This document shows, in pieces, positions 1-7,133 of a stretch of DNA of 64,000 nt (positions within the stretch are counted from its first letter, which is position 1; each line of letters opens with the position of its first letter). Origin of the DNA: Bacillota bacterium. Lineage in GTDB: Bacteria > Bacillota > Clostridia > Oscillospirales > Acutalibacteraceae. The notes under the pieces are model-generated. The model did no database searches. It saw nothing but the letters and a program-made list of their open reading frames with translations, and was not told where the DNA came from. The position numbers and the translations under genes are program-made. The stretch is from contig JAEZGM010000029.1 of the NCBI GenBank assembly GCA_023416955.1, positions 1 to 64,000 of the forward strand. The letters are read 5' to 3'.

Positions 1-85
1 TCGCTTCGGATATCCATCCAGTTTGCTCCTTCCATTCTGACACCCTTTCCGCCTGCCGCTTAACAGACAGATTTGAGTGTACCAT
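1..85 (-). CDS. 5' end of an unidentified gene running off the left edge
   Basis: An open frame begins at an ATG (83-85) directly behind a purine-rich AAGGAAAGGAAT ribosome-binding site and continues to the window edge, giving MVHSNLSVKRQAERVSEW and about ten further residues. The peptide is too short to place in a family. It follows the leftward run of small genes at 196-1592 in the same direction, so it may belong to the same mobile element or be the first gene outside it. Confidence 0.4.
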   Translation of the reverse strand, partial: MVHSNLSVKRQAERVSEWKEQTGWISEA

Positions 86-195
86 ATTCCTTTCCTTTCC
101 GCTGCAAACCTACATTTTTTGACCGGCTCTTTCTTTCATTTTATCACTGGCGCTGACAGTATACATTACTGTACCAAATAAAAAGAGAAGCAAAG

Positions 196-315
196 TTATT
201 CACTCTGCTCCCCTGACTTATTTACTGTATCATTCTTAATACCAAACACTTTACTTATTTCTTCATTGATAATATAATCAAGTATCTGACTTTCAATTTC
301 AACTTTATTATTCAT
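196..315 (-). CDS. Possible 39-residue small protein
   Basis: A short frame starts at ATG 313-315, 11 bases after the stop of the preceding gene (327-689), behind a GGGTGAT-type ribosome-binding site, and ends at 196. It encodes a charged peptide beginning MNNKVEIESQILDYIINEEI, probably helical. The direction, spacing and AT-rich codon use match its neighbours. No family is recognised and the frame is short enough to be accidental. Confidence 0.35.
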   Translation of the reverse strand: MNNKVEIESQILDYIINEEISKVFGIKNDTVNKSGEQSE

Positions 316-326
316 TATATCACCCA

Positions 327-689
327 TTATCTCTTGATAAACGGAATATTGAGATTCGGCTTTAAGCTATCCATCATTTCCTCTAAATGCTTCTCAACAA
401 GATAATTTTGCATTTCCCTTATTTCACTAGCCTTATCTGGAATCTCATAATCCAGTTTAGTCAGTCTACCTTTTGATGGAGCATGAATAATCAACTCATC
501 AGAACTATTTTCAACTGCAAAGGAGATACCCTTCATCTTTGCATTATCTTCTTTTGGCTTCTCATTGATCTTACCCAGAATTGAATCTATAGTGCCTGTT
601 TTAAGGCCGATACTCTTATACTCAAGCTGCTTGCTTCTTAACGAATCTCTCAAAAATTCAACTTCAAATTTATTAAAATCAATTGTCAT
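327..689 (-). CDS. Hypothetical protein (120 aa), mobile element
   Basis: A charged, mostly helical 120-residue protein with no signal peptide or membrane segment and no motif I recognise. It starts two bases after the stop of the upstream gene (692-1000), so the two are almost certainly co-transcribed leftwards, with the possible 39-residue frame following. AT-rich codon use matches the mobile element. The function is unknown. Confidence 0.75.
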   Translation of the reverse strand: MTIDFNKFEVEFLRDSLRSKQLEYKSIGLKTGTIDSILGKINEKPKEDNAKMKGISFAVENSSDELIIHAPSKGRLTKLDYEIPDKASEIREMQNYLVEKHLEEMMDSLKPNLNIPFIKR

Positions 690-691
690 AA

Positions 692-1000
692 TTATTTACT
701 CTCTTTCTTTTCTACTTTAAGCTGATTCACAACCCCATTGATAATAGCTTGCCTATCCTCGTCACTCAAGGTAAAATTGGCAATCATATTTTGTTTCTTG
801 CATTGTCTGCTCTGTTCGACAAGTTCATTAAATGCTTTATCAAATTCCTCGCTTCGTCTAAAAAACCAAACTCGTCTGCTTGGATCAGCTTTATTTTTTT
901 CAATACTCATTAAGTCTTTGAAAAACGGATAATCTACCACAAGCGAAGTCGCTATTCTAATACTGCTGACAATCTGATATGCACTTTTTTCTTCATTCAT
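692..1000 (-). CDS. Hypothetical protein (102 aa), mobile element
   Basis: A 102-residue soluble protein rich in Lys, Glu and Arg. The region around residues 24-55 (PFFKDLMSIEKNKADPSRRV) looks globular and the C-terminus is a charged helix. No known domain is visible. It lies 43 bases after the HNH gene and two bases before the 120-residue gene, within one leftward transcription unit. The function is unknown. Confidence 0.75.
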   Translation of the reverse strand: MNEEKSAYQIVSSIRIATSLVVDYPFFKDLMSIEKNKADPSRRVWFFRRSEEFDKAFNELVEQSRQCKKQNMIANFTLSDEDRQAIINGVVNQLKVEKKESK

Positions 1001-1043
1001 TATTTATGTATCTCCCTTTATTTTTTATTATGTTTTTTATGTA

Positions 1044-1592
1044 TTAACTGGCGTGCCGCCAATAATAGCCATCGTAAGGTTCACTATTTTTAATATGAGT
1101 ACAAATCACTGAGCCGTTATATCCTAACTTTTCTTTTATCTTAGGTAAACTTTCAAATTCTGCAATTAGATTATTATTCAAGTCAAATTGCAAAACCTTT
1201 TTTGTTCTTTGAACTGATCTACGCTTTTGACAGGTTGCCCAATTCAAGTTACCCTTATCATCTGTCCATTCAAGGTTCGTCCACTTGTTATTCAGTGGAT
1301 TTTCATTTTTATGATTCACAGTATTAAACTTATCTGGTCTAGGGTTAAATACAAAAGCAAATCCTACTAATCTTTGTGCTTGAATATATTTATGTCTACC
1401 ATCTACACGTAAATGAAATCGTAAATATCCATAATGAGTTATTGTACCTGTTAATATTTTTTGTGATTTAATAGAATATAATCTTCCATAATTACTAATT
1501 AAATATTTTTCATAATACTCATCATAAATTCTAACTGTTTTAAAAATTTCGTCCTCTGCTATAAGTTCTACATTTGGTTGCTCTATTTCCAT
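1044..1592 (-). CDS. NUMOD4/HNH homing-type endonuclease
   Basis: A 182-residue free-standing endonuclease with three recognisable parts. An N-terminal NUMOD4-like DNA-binding segment (about residues 15-60) carries YLISNYGRLYS. An HNH_3-type nuclease core (about 70-120) has His94 in VNHKNENPLNN and the following NLEW (106-109). A C-terminal NUMOD1-like repeat (about 133-178) follows. Proteins of this family nick or cut DNA and move as selfish genes in phages and mobile elements. It is not inside an intron or inside another gene that I can see. It is the first gene of the leftward set running to position 1. Confidence 0.85.
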   Translation of the reverse strand: MEIEQPNVELIAEDEIFKTVRIYDEYYEKYLISNYGRLYSIKSQKILTGTITHYGYLRFHLRVDGRHKYIQAQRLVGFAFVFNPRPDKFNTVNHKNENPLNNKWTNLEWTDDKGNLNWATCQKRRSVQRTKKVLQFDLNNNLIAEFESLPKIKEKLGYNGSVICTHIKNSEPYDGYYWRHAS

Positions 1593-1768
1593 TTCTCAAT
1601 TGTCACTCGACCTTTCTACAATAAATTGTTTGTCATTGATTTATAGTTCTTATATATACATTTTAATTTTGGGTATAAAAATAGAGGATAGTCGATTGAC
1701 TACCCTCAGATTACAAAACAGAAAAACCAGTTAGATTAATAGCCGGTCTTACTATAGCCTTTTTGAAC
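1593..1768. other. Intergenic region between the secreted-protein and HNH genes
   Basis: An AT-rich gap holding the terminator of the secreted-protein gene (1674-1707). No convincing promoter for the HNH gene could be picked out. The HNH start is preceded by an AAAGG element about 20 bases upstream. Confidence 0.4.
1674..1707 (-). terminator. Rho-independent terminator of the secreted-protein gene
   Basis: Read leftwards, GAGGGTAGTC and GACTATCCTC (one mismatch) form a 10-base stem with a 4-base loop, followed by TATTTTTAT. It lies about 60 bases after the stop at 1769. Confidence 0.75.
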
Positions 1769-2527
1769 TTACTTAAAATAAATCATAGTTAATTTTGCTT
1801 TTTCTGTATCAGTTCCAAAATACATGTTTTTAACATCATTGATGTCATTATAGGTGACTTTAAATTTACAACTTTCTGAACAATCATATTTTAATTCTGT
1901 ACCAGATGCATTTGTTAATTTAAGTCCGCTATCTTTAAAATTACTAAAATGTCCACCGTATGAAACAATAAAATACTTTTCTTGTTGATTTACACTTGAT
2001 AAATATGCTTCCATGGTTATATCTTGATCGTGTAACTTATTATCATAAGACTCGGTAACCTGATAATGAATCGGTTTTTCTTCGATTTGTAATTGCCAAC
2101 CTTTATCTTGATTCAATACTTCTGTAACTTTTCCGTTTTTATCTATTATTTGATCTAAATGTTTCCCTGTATTATTGACTGCATACCCAACGGTTATATT
2201 GCATAGTTTAGTTGTTTTACTGTTGCAATTAACATATAGGCCTGTGCTACTGTTTGGTTTACCCGCTGTTTTAATGGTAATATAATAATTGTTATTATTT
2301 TTTATAGTATTAATAACTCTCATTATATTGCTATCACCTGTAGTTACAGATACATTTGAATTTTTGTTATCAGACGTAATTCTCAATGTATAACTATTAT
2401 CTCTTGGAATAGTAAAATCTTTAGTGGTATCTGATACAAATCCATTTGTACTTGCAAATGCCTGAATAGGGAAAGCCACGGATATAAACATGAAACAAGC
2501 TAGTCCAACACTAATTAATTTTTTCAT
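1769..2527 (-). CDS. Secreted protein of unknown function (252 aa)
   Basis: A typical Sec signal peptide (residues 1-25, hydrophobic core followed by AFA-S) precedes a Ser/Thr/Asn-rich, mainly beta-strand exported domain of about 225 residues. Four cysteines, in CNSKTTKLC and CSESC, could form disulfides. No catalytic motif, lipobox or cell-wall anchor is visible. It has its own promoter (2549-2577) and terminator (1674-1707), so it is a single-gene unit inside the mobile element. A surface or exported accessory role is an inference only. Confidence 0.8.
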   Translation of the reverse strand: MKKLISVGLACFMFISVAFPIQAFASTNGFVSDTTKDFTIPRDNSYTLRITSDNKNSNVSVTTGDSNIMRVINTIKNNNNYYITIKTAGKPNSSTGLYVNCNSKTTKLCNITVGYAVNNTGKHLDQIIDKNGKVTEVLNQDKGWQLQIEEKPIHYQVTESYDNKLHDQDITMEAYLSSVNQQEKYFIVSYGGHFSNFKDSGLKLTNASGTELKYDCSESCKFKVTYNDINDVKNMYFGTDTEKAKLTMIYFK

Positions 2528-2545
2528 AATTCAATACCTCTATTA

Positions 2546-2577
2546 ATTAGTATATCACTAATCAGTTAGAGACTCAA
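2546..2577 (-). promoter_or_regulatory. Promoter with overlapping dyad, upstream of the secreted-protein gene
   Basis: Read leftwards: TTGAGT (2572-2577), a 17-base spacer, then TATACT (2549-2554), about 20 bases before the ATG with GAGGT between them. A perfect dyad ATTAGT-N5-ACTAAT (2546-2562) covers the -10 element, as a repressor operator would. Confidence 0.65.
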
Positions 2578-2592
2578 GATAATTCATAAATT

Positions 2593-2697
2593 GCATATAA
2601 GGGAAGCACCAAACCAGCTTGTCACTTCTGTTTTCACCATTCCGTCTTTTTCTCACACCATTCCTGTCTCACCGTTCCCTAGTGCTTCCCCATATGC
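2593..2697. repeat. Inverted repeat enclosing three 9-bp iteron-like repeats
   Basis: The outer arms GCATAT-N2-GGGAAGCAC (2593-2609) and GTGCTTCCC-N-ATATGC (2682-2697) are complementary. Between them are three direct repeats: CACCATTCC at 2635 and 2656, and CACCGTTCC at 2670, with start-to-start spacing of 21 and 14 bases. No gene covers this segment. It could be a structured RNA, a replication or transfer origin, or a regulator site. Confidence 0.6.
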
Positions 2698-2711
2698 ATC
2701 TAATATCTAAC

Positions 2712-2778
2712 CTCGGTATTTATCCGAGCCTTGTAATTGATAAGGCACATCCCCAACCTACCGGCTCGTAGATGTGCC
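2712..2778. repeat. Two further hairpins in the 2528-2906 intergenic region
   Basis: CTCGG/CCGAG (2712-2728) forms a 5-base stem, and GGCACATC/GATGTGCC (2744-2778) forms an 8-base stem with a 19-base loop. Together with the larger inverted repeat to the left they make an unusually structured gene-free stretch. Neither is followed by a clear T-run. Confidence 0.5.
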
Positions 2779-2840
2779 CAGAAAAAAGGTATAATTAACC
2801 GTATGGCAACGGTAATTATCAAATTATTTTCACCAACCTA

Positions 2841-2868
2841 TTGACTTTGTTTCTATATGTGGTATGAT
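2841..2868 (+). promoter_or_regulatory. Rightward promoter-like sequence with no gene in its direction
   Basis: TTGACT (2841-2846), a 16-base spacer and TATGAT (2863-2868) match a sigma-A promoter on the + strand. The next rightward gene is 6 kb away, so a transcript would be antisense to the 70-residue gene at 2907-3119. It could also be a chance match in AT-rich DNA. Confidence 0.4.
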
Positions 2869-2906
2869 ATGATTGATTATTTATATAGTTTTATAAAAAG
2901 AAAAAA

Positions 2907-3119
2907 TTATAGCATACCTTTAAATTCCTCCAAGTACTTCTGAATAGACTTAGTATCATCAGTACCTAAATATCTCTGCCCTCTGCGCCAACGGCAAAAA
3001 TAGGCTGCATCAATATTTGTACGATCACAAATATGATTAGCTTTAATTCCATACTGGTTAATCAAGTTATTGATTTTAGACCTAAGATTTTCTTGTTCGA
3101 TATTCATTCCTATTTCCAC
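2907..3119 (-). CDS. Small helix-turn-helix-like protein (70 aa)
   Basis: A 70-residue protein whose pattern (LINQYGIKANHICDRTNIDA, then FCRWRRGQR) resembles the short Cro/XRE-like helix-turn-helix proteins of phages and conjugative elements, with YLGTDDTKSIQKYLEEF as the final helix. The ATG is in-frame with a second Met at residue 5. Which of the two is used is unclear. It is the last gene after the RNA polymerase terminator, in the same direction. A role as element-specific regulator is inferred. Confidence 0.6.
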   Translation of the reverse strand: MEIGMNIEQENLRSKINNLINQYGIKANHICDRTNIDAAYFCRWRRGQRYLGTDDTKSIQKYLEEFKGML

Positions 3120-3145
3120 CTCTATTTTTAATAATAATTGACAAT

Positions 3146-3195
3146 AAAAATTGGGATTGCTTCTCTTCCTTTATAAGAAGATTTAAAGCAATCCC
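3146..3195 (-). terminator. Terminator after the RNA polymerase gene
   Basis: Read leftwards, GGGATTGCTT and AAGCAATCCC (3186-3195 and 3153-3162) form a perfect 10-base stem followed by AATTTTTATTG. It lies about 60 bases after the stop codon at 3256 and would separate this gene from the small HTH gene. Confidence 0.8.
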
Positions 3196-3255
3196 TAAAA
3201 AGCATGTATTTATGCTACTTTATCGCATATCGTAAAATTCTAATTTTTTATTATA

Positions 3256-6200
3256 TCACGATACAATACCTAAGTCAATACAATTCTTGCTTTTTTCGTA
3301 ATTATTTTCTTTTGTCTCTTTTTTAAGCATGTCGCTACATTTTTGGCTACATGTTTTTTTATTGCCTTCTTTTAATATATCTCGACCACAAATAACACAT
3401 TTACCGATTTTCTTATGCTCAAAATATGCTCTATAATAAATAATCGGATTCCATGCATTATTAACAGTAAATATAATTTCATCTTCCGTTACATCAAAAT
3501 CATAATCAACTAAGCTTATTATTTTACCGCCCTTAGACTTTGGTGCTTCAATATTTATTAAATTCATTTCTTTAAGTTTCTTTAGTGCTGCGCTGATTGT
3601 AGTTGTTGATGACAGCCCAGCCATCTTTAAAATCTTGCTGTTATTAATTTTGCTTTTCTTTCCGTTTGCGATATAAACCTTATGATTTAGCTTCTCTTTA
3701 CTATTCTCAAACAATTTGCACAGACACAGCAGCACATAGTATATCTGTTTATTTTTATCTATTTTTATGCTCTGCATTGCATCAACATCATGCTGATATA
3801 TAACCGGTTTTTGGCCTTCCAATAAAATATCCAACTTGGATTTAATCATTTCAACTTGTTCAATATCTTTTTTCTTATATGCCATTCGTGTTCTTGTTTT
3901 GCTTATATAGTCGATATTATATTTATTTTCTGCAATATTATGAACTATTATATCTCCGCAACATTTCCACATGATGTTATTAATGCCTGGGATTGAATAC
4001 GGTTGGCAATAACACAGATCAACTAAGGCATTTGCTAGAATACACTTATCTGGATATAGCTTCAACATGTCCATAAGGCATAAGCTATACACCAAATCGA
4101 ATTTAACGTCAACCTTATCTTGTTCGTCTTCTGTATCCTCGCTGTTTTGAACGGATTTGAGTTTTTTACTCAAGAACTGTACTTTGCTGCCATACTGATA
4201 GCAGAATCTTTTTAACTCTGTATATTCCTTTTCTGACCTATCAACATCTACTTTCCCATCGTCATTTCTGCTTTGAAGCATAGAATAGTCAAAATCATCA
4301 GCCTTGTATTTATACCGAAGACCGCCTTTTGTTTGAGTTTCAATATGTTGTATAATACGATCCATTACACTATCATTTGGCTCTGCTACAGTTTTTTTTC
4401 CTTTAATGTACTTAAAGAAATAGGGGAATTGACTTTGAGATATTAATTCGTATTTTGCTTGAATATCTTTAGGTAAATCAATATTCTTCTGTGTTTTAGG
4501 AAAATCAATTGTAAAATTAGATTTCATAGTAAGGTACTTTATCAGATTAAGTGTATCATCATTCAACTCATCCTGATTCCAGCACTTACTAATAGCATTT
4601 GAGATATATCCAATTGACTGCCCTTCCCTATTACACTCAAAACTATTGACCAGTGTGTTATATATAGTCTTCTCATTAATCTGTTGTGCCGGTGCCTTGA
4701 ACATTCTGTAAAACAATACCTCATGCGGCTTTACCATATCAATGAGGGTGATATTCGGAACAATTGCGAGTGTGTCCCCATCGACGTCCCCCTGAACACA
4801 AAGCATTAGGTAATCATGAATGCTATATATAACATTCTGACCGCAATGCTCAAACCACTTTTTGCATTCTTCAGAATGGCTGATATTCCTTATGGTATGC
4901 TCATTATTGAGGTGTGGACTCCTGAGACAGTCTACCTTGTTAATATCTTGATCATGATAATAACGACAATAAATGTAATTATCTGGAATTAACCCTGTTG
5001 GCTCTTGCTCACCCAAAAATAGCCATTCACAAAATGCGTACATATCAGGCTGTGCATAACCATAAAAGCCATCTGTTTCTAATTTGGCACATAATAAATC
5101 TTTTTTATATCCAGAAACCATCTTCTCCAATTTTTGCTTTACCCACGGATCATTAAGTAATGCAGGATATAGCATTAATGCTTCCTGAAACGGTTCTTTC
5201 ATTTCATTGCCGTCACATGCTCCAAATTGCTGAAGAATGGTATTTGTATCATCATGTAACATTTTGAAATGTTTAATACTCTTTTCGCAAAGTGCTTTTA
5301 TATGTTCATCATCGGCCTTATCTCTATTAAGTGTTTGTAAAAACTGGTATGCCATCTGCATATTATTTTTGTCTGCATTATTGACAGCGGTTACAGAAAA
5401 ACTTAATCCTTGATTTATAAATTCCTCTTTGTATTCCTTCCAGTTATTATATTTACCATATGTCTTGAGCTGGCTTCTTGTAAGAATCATTTGAATATCT
5501 TCTTTAACTATGTCATGGTCTTTATTCCAGATGTCTCTGACAATATATTTATTTTCTTCCTGACAGAACTGTTTAAAATTGAATGAAAAAACAGCACCTT
5601 TAATCCAACTTGAACGTAATTGAAAACCAGTCAATGGATAATTAAGTTCCAACTGCTTTTCAATTTCTTTCATTGCATCCGGTAGAATCATTCCTGCTCC
5701 ATCGGTCATATTAAGGGGATCTGGCATATTGATAATTTCATGCTTAAATGTATCATTATCAATATACTCAACCGACTTATTGACCATTAATTCCATATCA
5801 TCAACAACGATAACCTTATTAATATCTATGTTAATTGGCTTACTGGAAGACAAGGGGAGTGACATATAAGCAAGATATTTACCGCTATTAATGCCACCTG
5901 TTTTATTGATTTTATCAACAGTTAATCCACACATATATTTTTTGCTAATAAAGTCATTCATAATAGATTTCTCAATTAGAGTCAACTTTGATTTTCTTTG
6001 TTGACCGGCAGCGGCAGTATATACACAATATTCTACATCATCAATTAATAAACCATTGTCAATTATCTGTTGCATAATATTATTGTGAAATACTTTAAGG
6101 AATACAATGCCTTTTAGCAGCACCTTATTATTACCTAATGGTTGTATATTTTCAGGCTTATTTTTTTCAATCCATTGTGATATATCGCTTTCAAAAAGTG

Positions 6201-6438
6201 AAACCAGATTAGAGTCATCATTTTTTAAGAAATTCTCAATAGATTTATCGATAGCAGTTTTTCTTATACTGCGCTGTCCTTTGAACTTATTAACCTCTTT
6301 GTTAAACTTATCTGTTGCAGTCTGTCTTTCTTCTTTTTTGTACATTTTAATTTCATCTACTAATTTATTTTCTTCTTTATTAAGAAGTGAAAATGTAGTG
6401 AACTGATAAATATATACTTGCTTTAATTTTAATGCCAT
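3256..6438 (-). CDS. Single-subunit RNA polymerase, YonO/QDE-1-like, with zinc-ribbon tail
   Basis: This 1060-residue protein carries the signatures of the two-double-psi-barrel polymerase family (phage SPbeta YonO, fungal QDE-1, eukaryotic RDR). They occur in order: YTAAAGQQR (140-148), TDGAGMILPD (245-254), FQLRSSWIKG (272-281), LRSPHL (505-510), the metal-binding catalytic GDVDGD (550-555, Asp551, Asp553, Asp555) and GQSIGYISN (606-614). The family makes RNA; YonO does so from DNA, QDE-1 from RNA and DNA. The C-terminus adds a winged-helix-like segment (about 919-976) and a four-cysteine zinc ribbon (Cys1014, 1017, 1030, 1034). The frame is intact and has a terminator behind it. A 122-residue gene and an SF2 helicase precede it in the same direction. 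Which template it uses cannot be read from sequence. Confidence 0.85.
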   Translation of the reverse strand: MALKLKQVYIYQFTTFSLLNKEENKLVDEIKMYKKEERQTATDKFNKEVNKFKGQRSIRKTAIDKSIENFLKNDDSNLVSLFESDISQWIEKNKPENIQPLGNNKVLLKGIVFLKVFHNNIMQQIIDNGLLIDDVEYCVYTAAAGQQRKSKLTLIEKSIMNDFISKKYMCGLTVDKINKTGGINSGKYLAYMSLPLSSSKPINIDINKVIVVDDMELMVNKSVEYIDNDTFKHEIINMPDPLNMTDGAGMILPDAMKEIEKQLELNYPLTGFQLRSSWIKGAVFSFNFKQFCQEENKYIVRDIWNKDHDIVKEDIQMILTRSQLKTYGKYNNWKEYKEEFINQGLSFSVTAVNNADKNNMQMAYQFLQTLNRDKADDEHIKALCEKSIKHFKMLHDDTNTILQQFGACDGNEMKEPFQEALMLYPALLNDPWVKQKLEKMVSGYKKDLLCAKLETDGFYGYAQPDMYAFCEWLFLGEQEPTGLIPDNYIYCRYYHDQDINKVDCLRSPHLNNEHTIRNISHSEECKKWFEHCGQNVIYSIHDYLMLCVQGDVDGDTLAIVPNITLIDMVKPHEVLFYRMFKAPAQQINEKTIYNTLVNSFECNREGQSIGYISNAISKCWNQDELNDDTLNLIKYLTMKSNFTIDFPKTQKNIDLPKDIQAKYELISQSQFPYFFKYIKGKKTVAEPNDSVMDRIIQHIETQTKGGLRYKYKADDFDYSMLQSRNDDGKVDVDRSEKEYTELKRFCYQYGSKVQFLSKKLKSVQNSEDTEDEQDKVDVKFDLVYSLCLMDMLKLYPDKCILANALVDLCYCQPYSIPGINNIMWKCCGDIIVHNIAENKYNIDYISKTRTRMAYKKKDIEQVEMIKSKLDILLEGQKPVIYQHDVDAMQSIKIDKNKQIYYVLLCLCKLFENSKEKLNHKVYIANGKKSKINNSKILKMAGLSSTTTISAALKKLKEMNLINIEAPKSKGGKIISLVDYDFDVTEDEIIFTVNNAWNPIIYYRAYFEHKKIGKCVICGRDILKEGNKKTCSQKCSDMLKKETKENNYEKSKNCIDLGIVS

Positions 6439-6488
6439 ATTTTAATCTAATTCCTTCTTTCTTATAATTCAATAATATTTTTTCTCAA

Positions 6489-6531
6489 TGCCGTAGGCAT
6501 ATTCGGCGGCAGCTCGTCTGCCACCGCCTAT
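6489..6531. repeat. GC-rich hairpin pair between the 122-aa gene and the polymerase
   Basis: ATGCC/GGCAT with a 3-base loop adjoins a longer stem made by GGCGGCAG and CTGCCACCGCC (one bulged base). Their GC content stands out against the AT-rich surroundings. There is no T-run directly after either stem in the gene direction, so they may be processing or regulatory structures rather than terminators. Confidence 0.5.
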
Positions 6532-6540
6532 TGTCAATGA

Positions 6541-6909
6541 CTACATTAGTTGATAACCACCAGTATTATGAATCAGTTCAACAACTGAATCACATAGTTC
6601 GTTTGTAGCAATATCATCTTTTTCAACTTTACTAACCAGCACCTTAATATCCTGCTTTGAATATGTACTGACCAACAGATTAGTAATTTCTGTTCGATAC
6701 TTCATATACTGTTTCATTTCATATTCATGACCTTCATTTGAAATCATTCCGCTATTTTTAAATTTTGCTCTCAAATATGCAGCCTTACTGATTCTTGGCT
6801 CTAAATTTGCCAAACATGAAATTAATAAATCAGTATTCAATTGTTTATTATCAACCATTGAAGTGTAATATTGTAATTTCTCTTTTGTCATTTGTTTTAT
6901 ATTCTCCAC
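6541..6909 (-). CDS. Hypothetical helical protein (122 aa) between helicase and polymerase
   Basis: An all-helical, charged 122-residue protein with no signal peptide, membrane segment or catalytic motif I recognise. It lies in the same direction as, and between, the SF2 helicase and the single-subunit polymerase, about 100 bases before the latter. Hairpins sit on both sides (6489-6531 and 6937-6962). A role as accessory factor of the polymerase/helicase pair is suggested only by position. Confidence 0.7.
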   Translation of the reverse strand: MENIKQMTKEKLQYYTSMVDNKQLNTDLLISCLANLEPRISKAAYLRAKFKNSGMISNEGHEYEMKQYMKYRTEITNLLVSTYSKQDIKVLVSKVEKDDIATNELCDSVVELIHNTGGYQLM

Positions 6910-6936
6910 CTTTTATATGTCTTGCAGACAGCTAGG

Positions 6937-6962
6937 CAGTACCGAAACAAGTTTCGCTACTG
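6937..6962. repeat. Hairpin upstream of the 122-aa gene
   Basis: CAGTA-N-CGAAAC and GTTTCG-N-TACTG pair across a 2-base loop about 30 bases before the ATG of the leftward 122-residue gene. The rest of the gap 6910-7133 holds a second, looser inverted repeat (GGCACCACAATC with GATTGTGACGCC, about 7055-7111) and no open frame. Confidence 0.5.
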
Positions 6963-7133
6963 AATGACATCTTTTAAGTTATGTGAAATTCCGCTACGCT
7001 ACATTTCCCAAACTGAAAATCTGTCTGAATTAATTTTTATTGTTTTATTTTTTGGCACCACAATCTTGAATTCCTATAATGTATTAGAAATCGCTGATTG
7101 TGACGCCACTTTGATATTGATTTAACAATTATT

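Noticed and set aside
1..330. Left attachment repeat matching the integrase end
   Set aside because: The best match found (AGTGTAC) is only seven bases and could occur by chance.
7055..7111. Terminator after the helicase gene
   Set aside because: The inverted repeat has a 30-base loop and is followed in the gene direction by an A-run, not a T-run.
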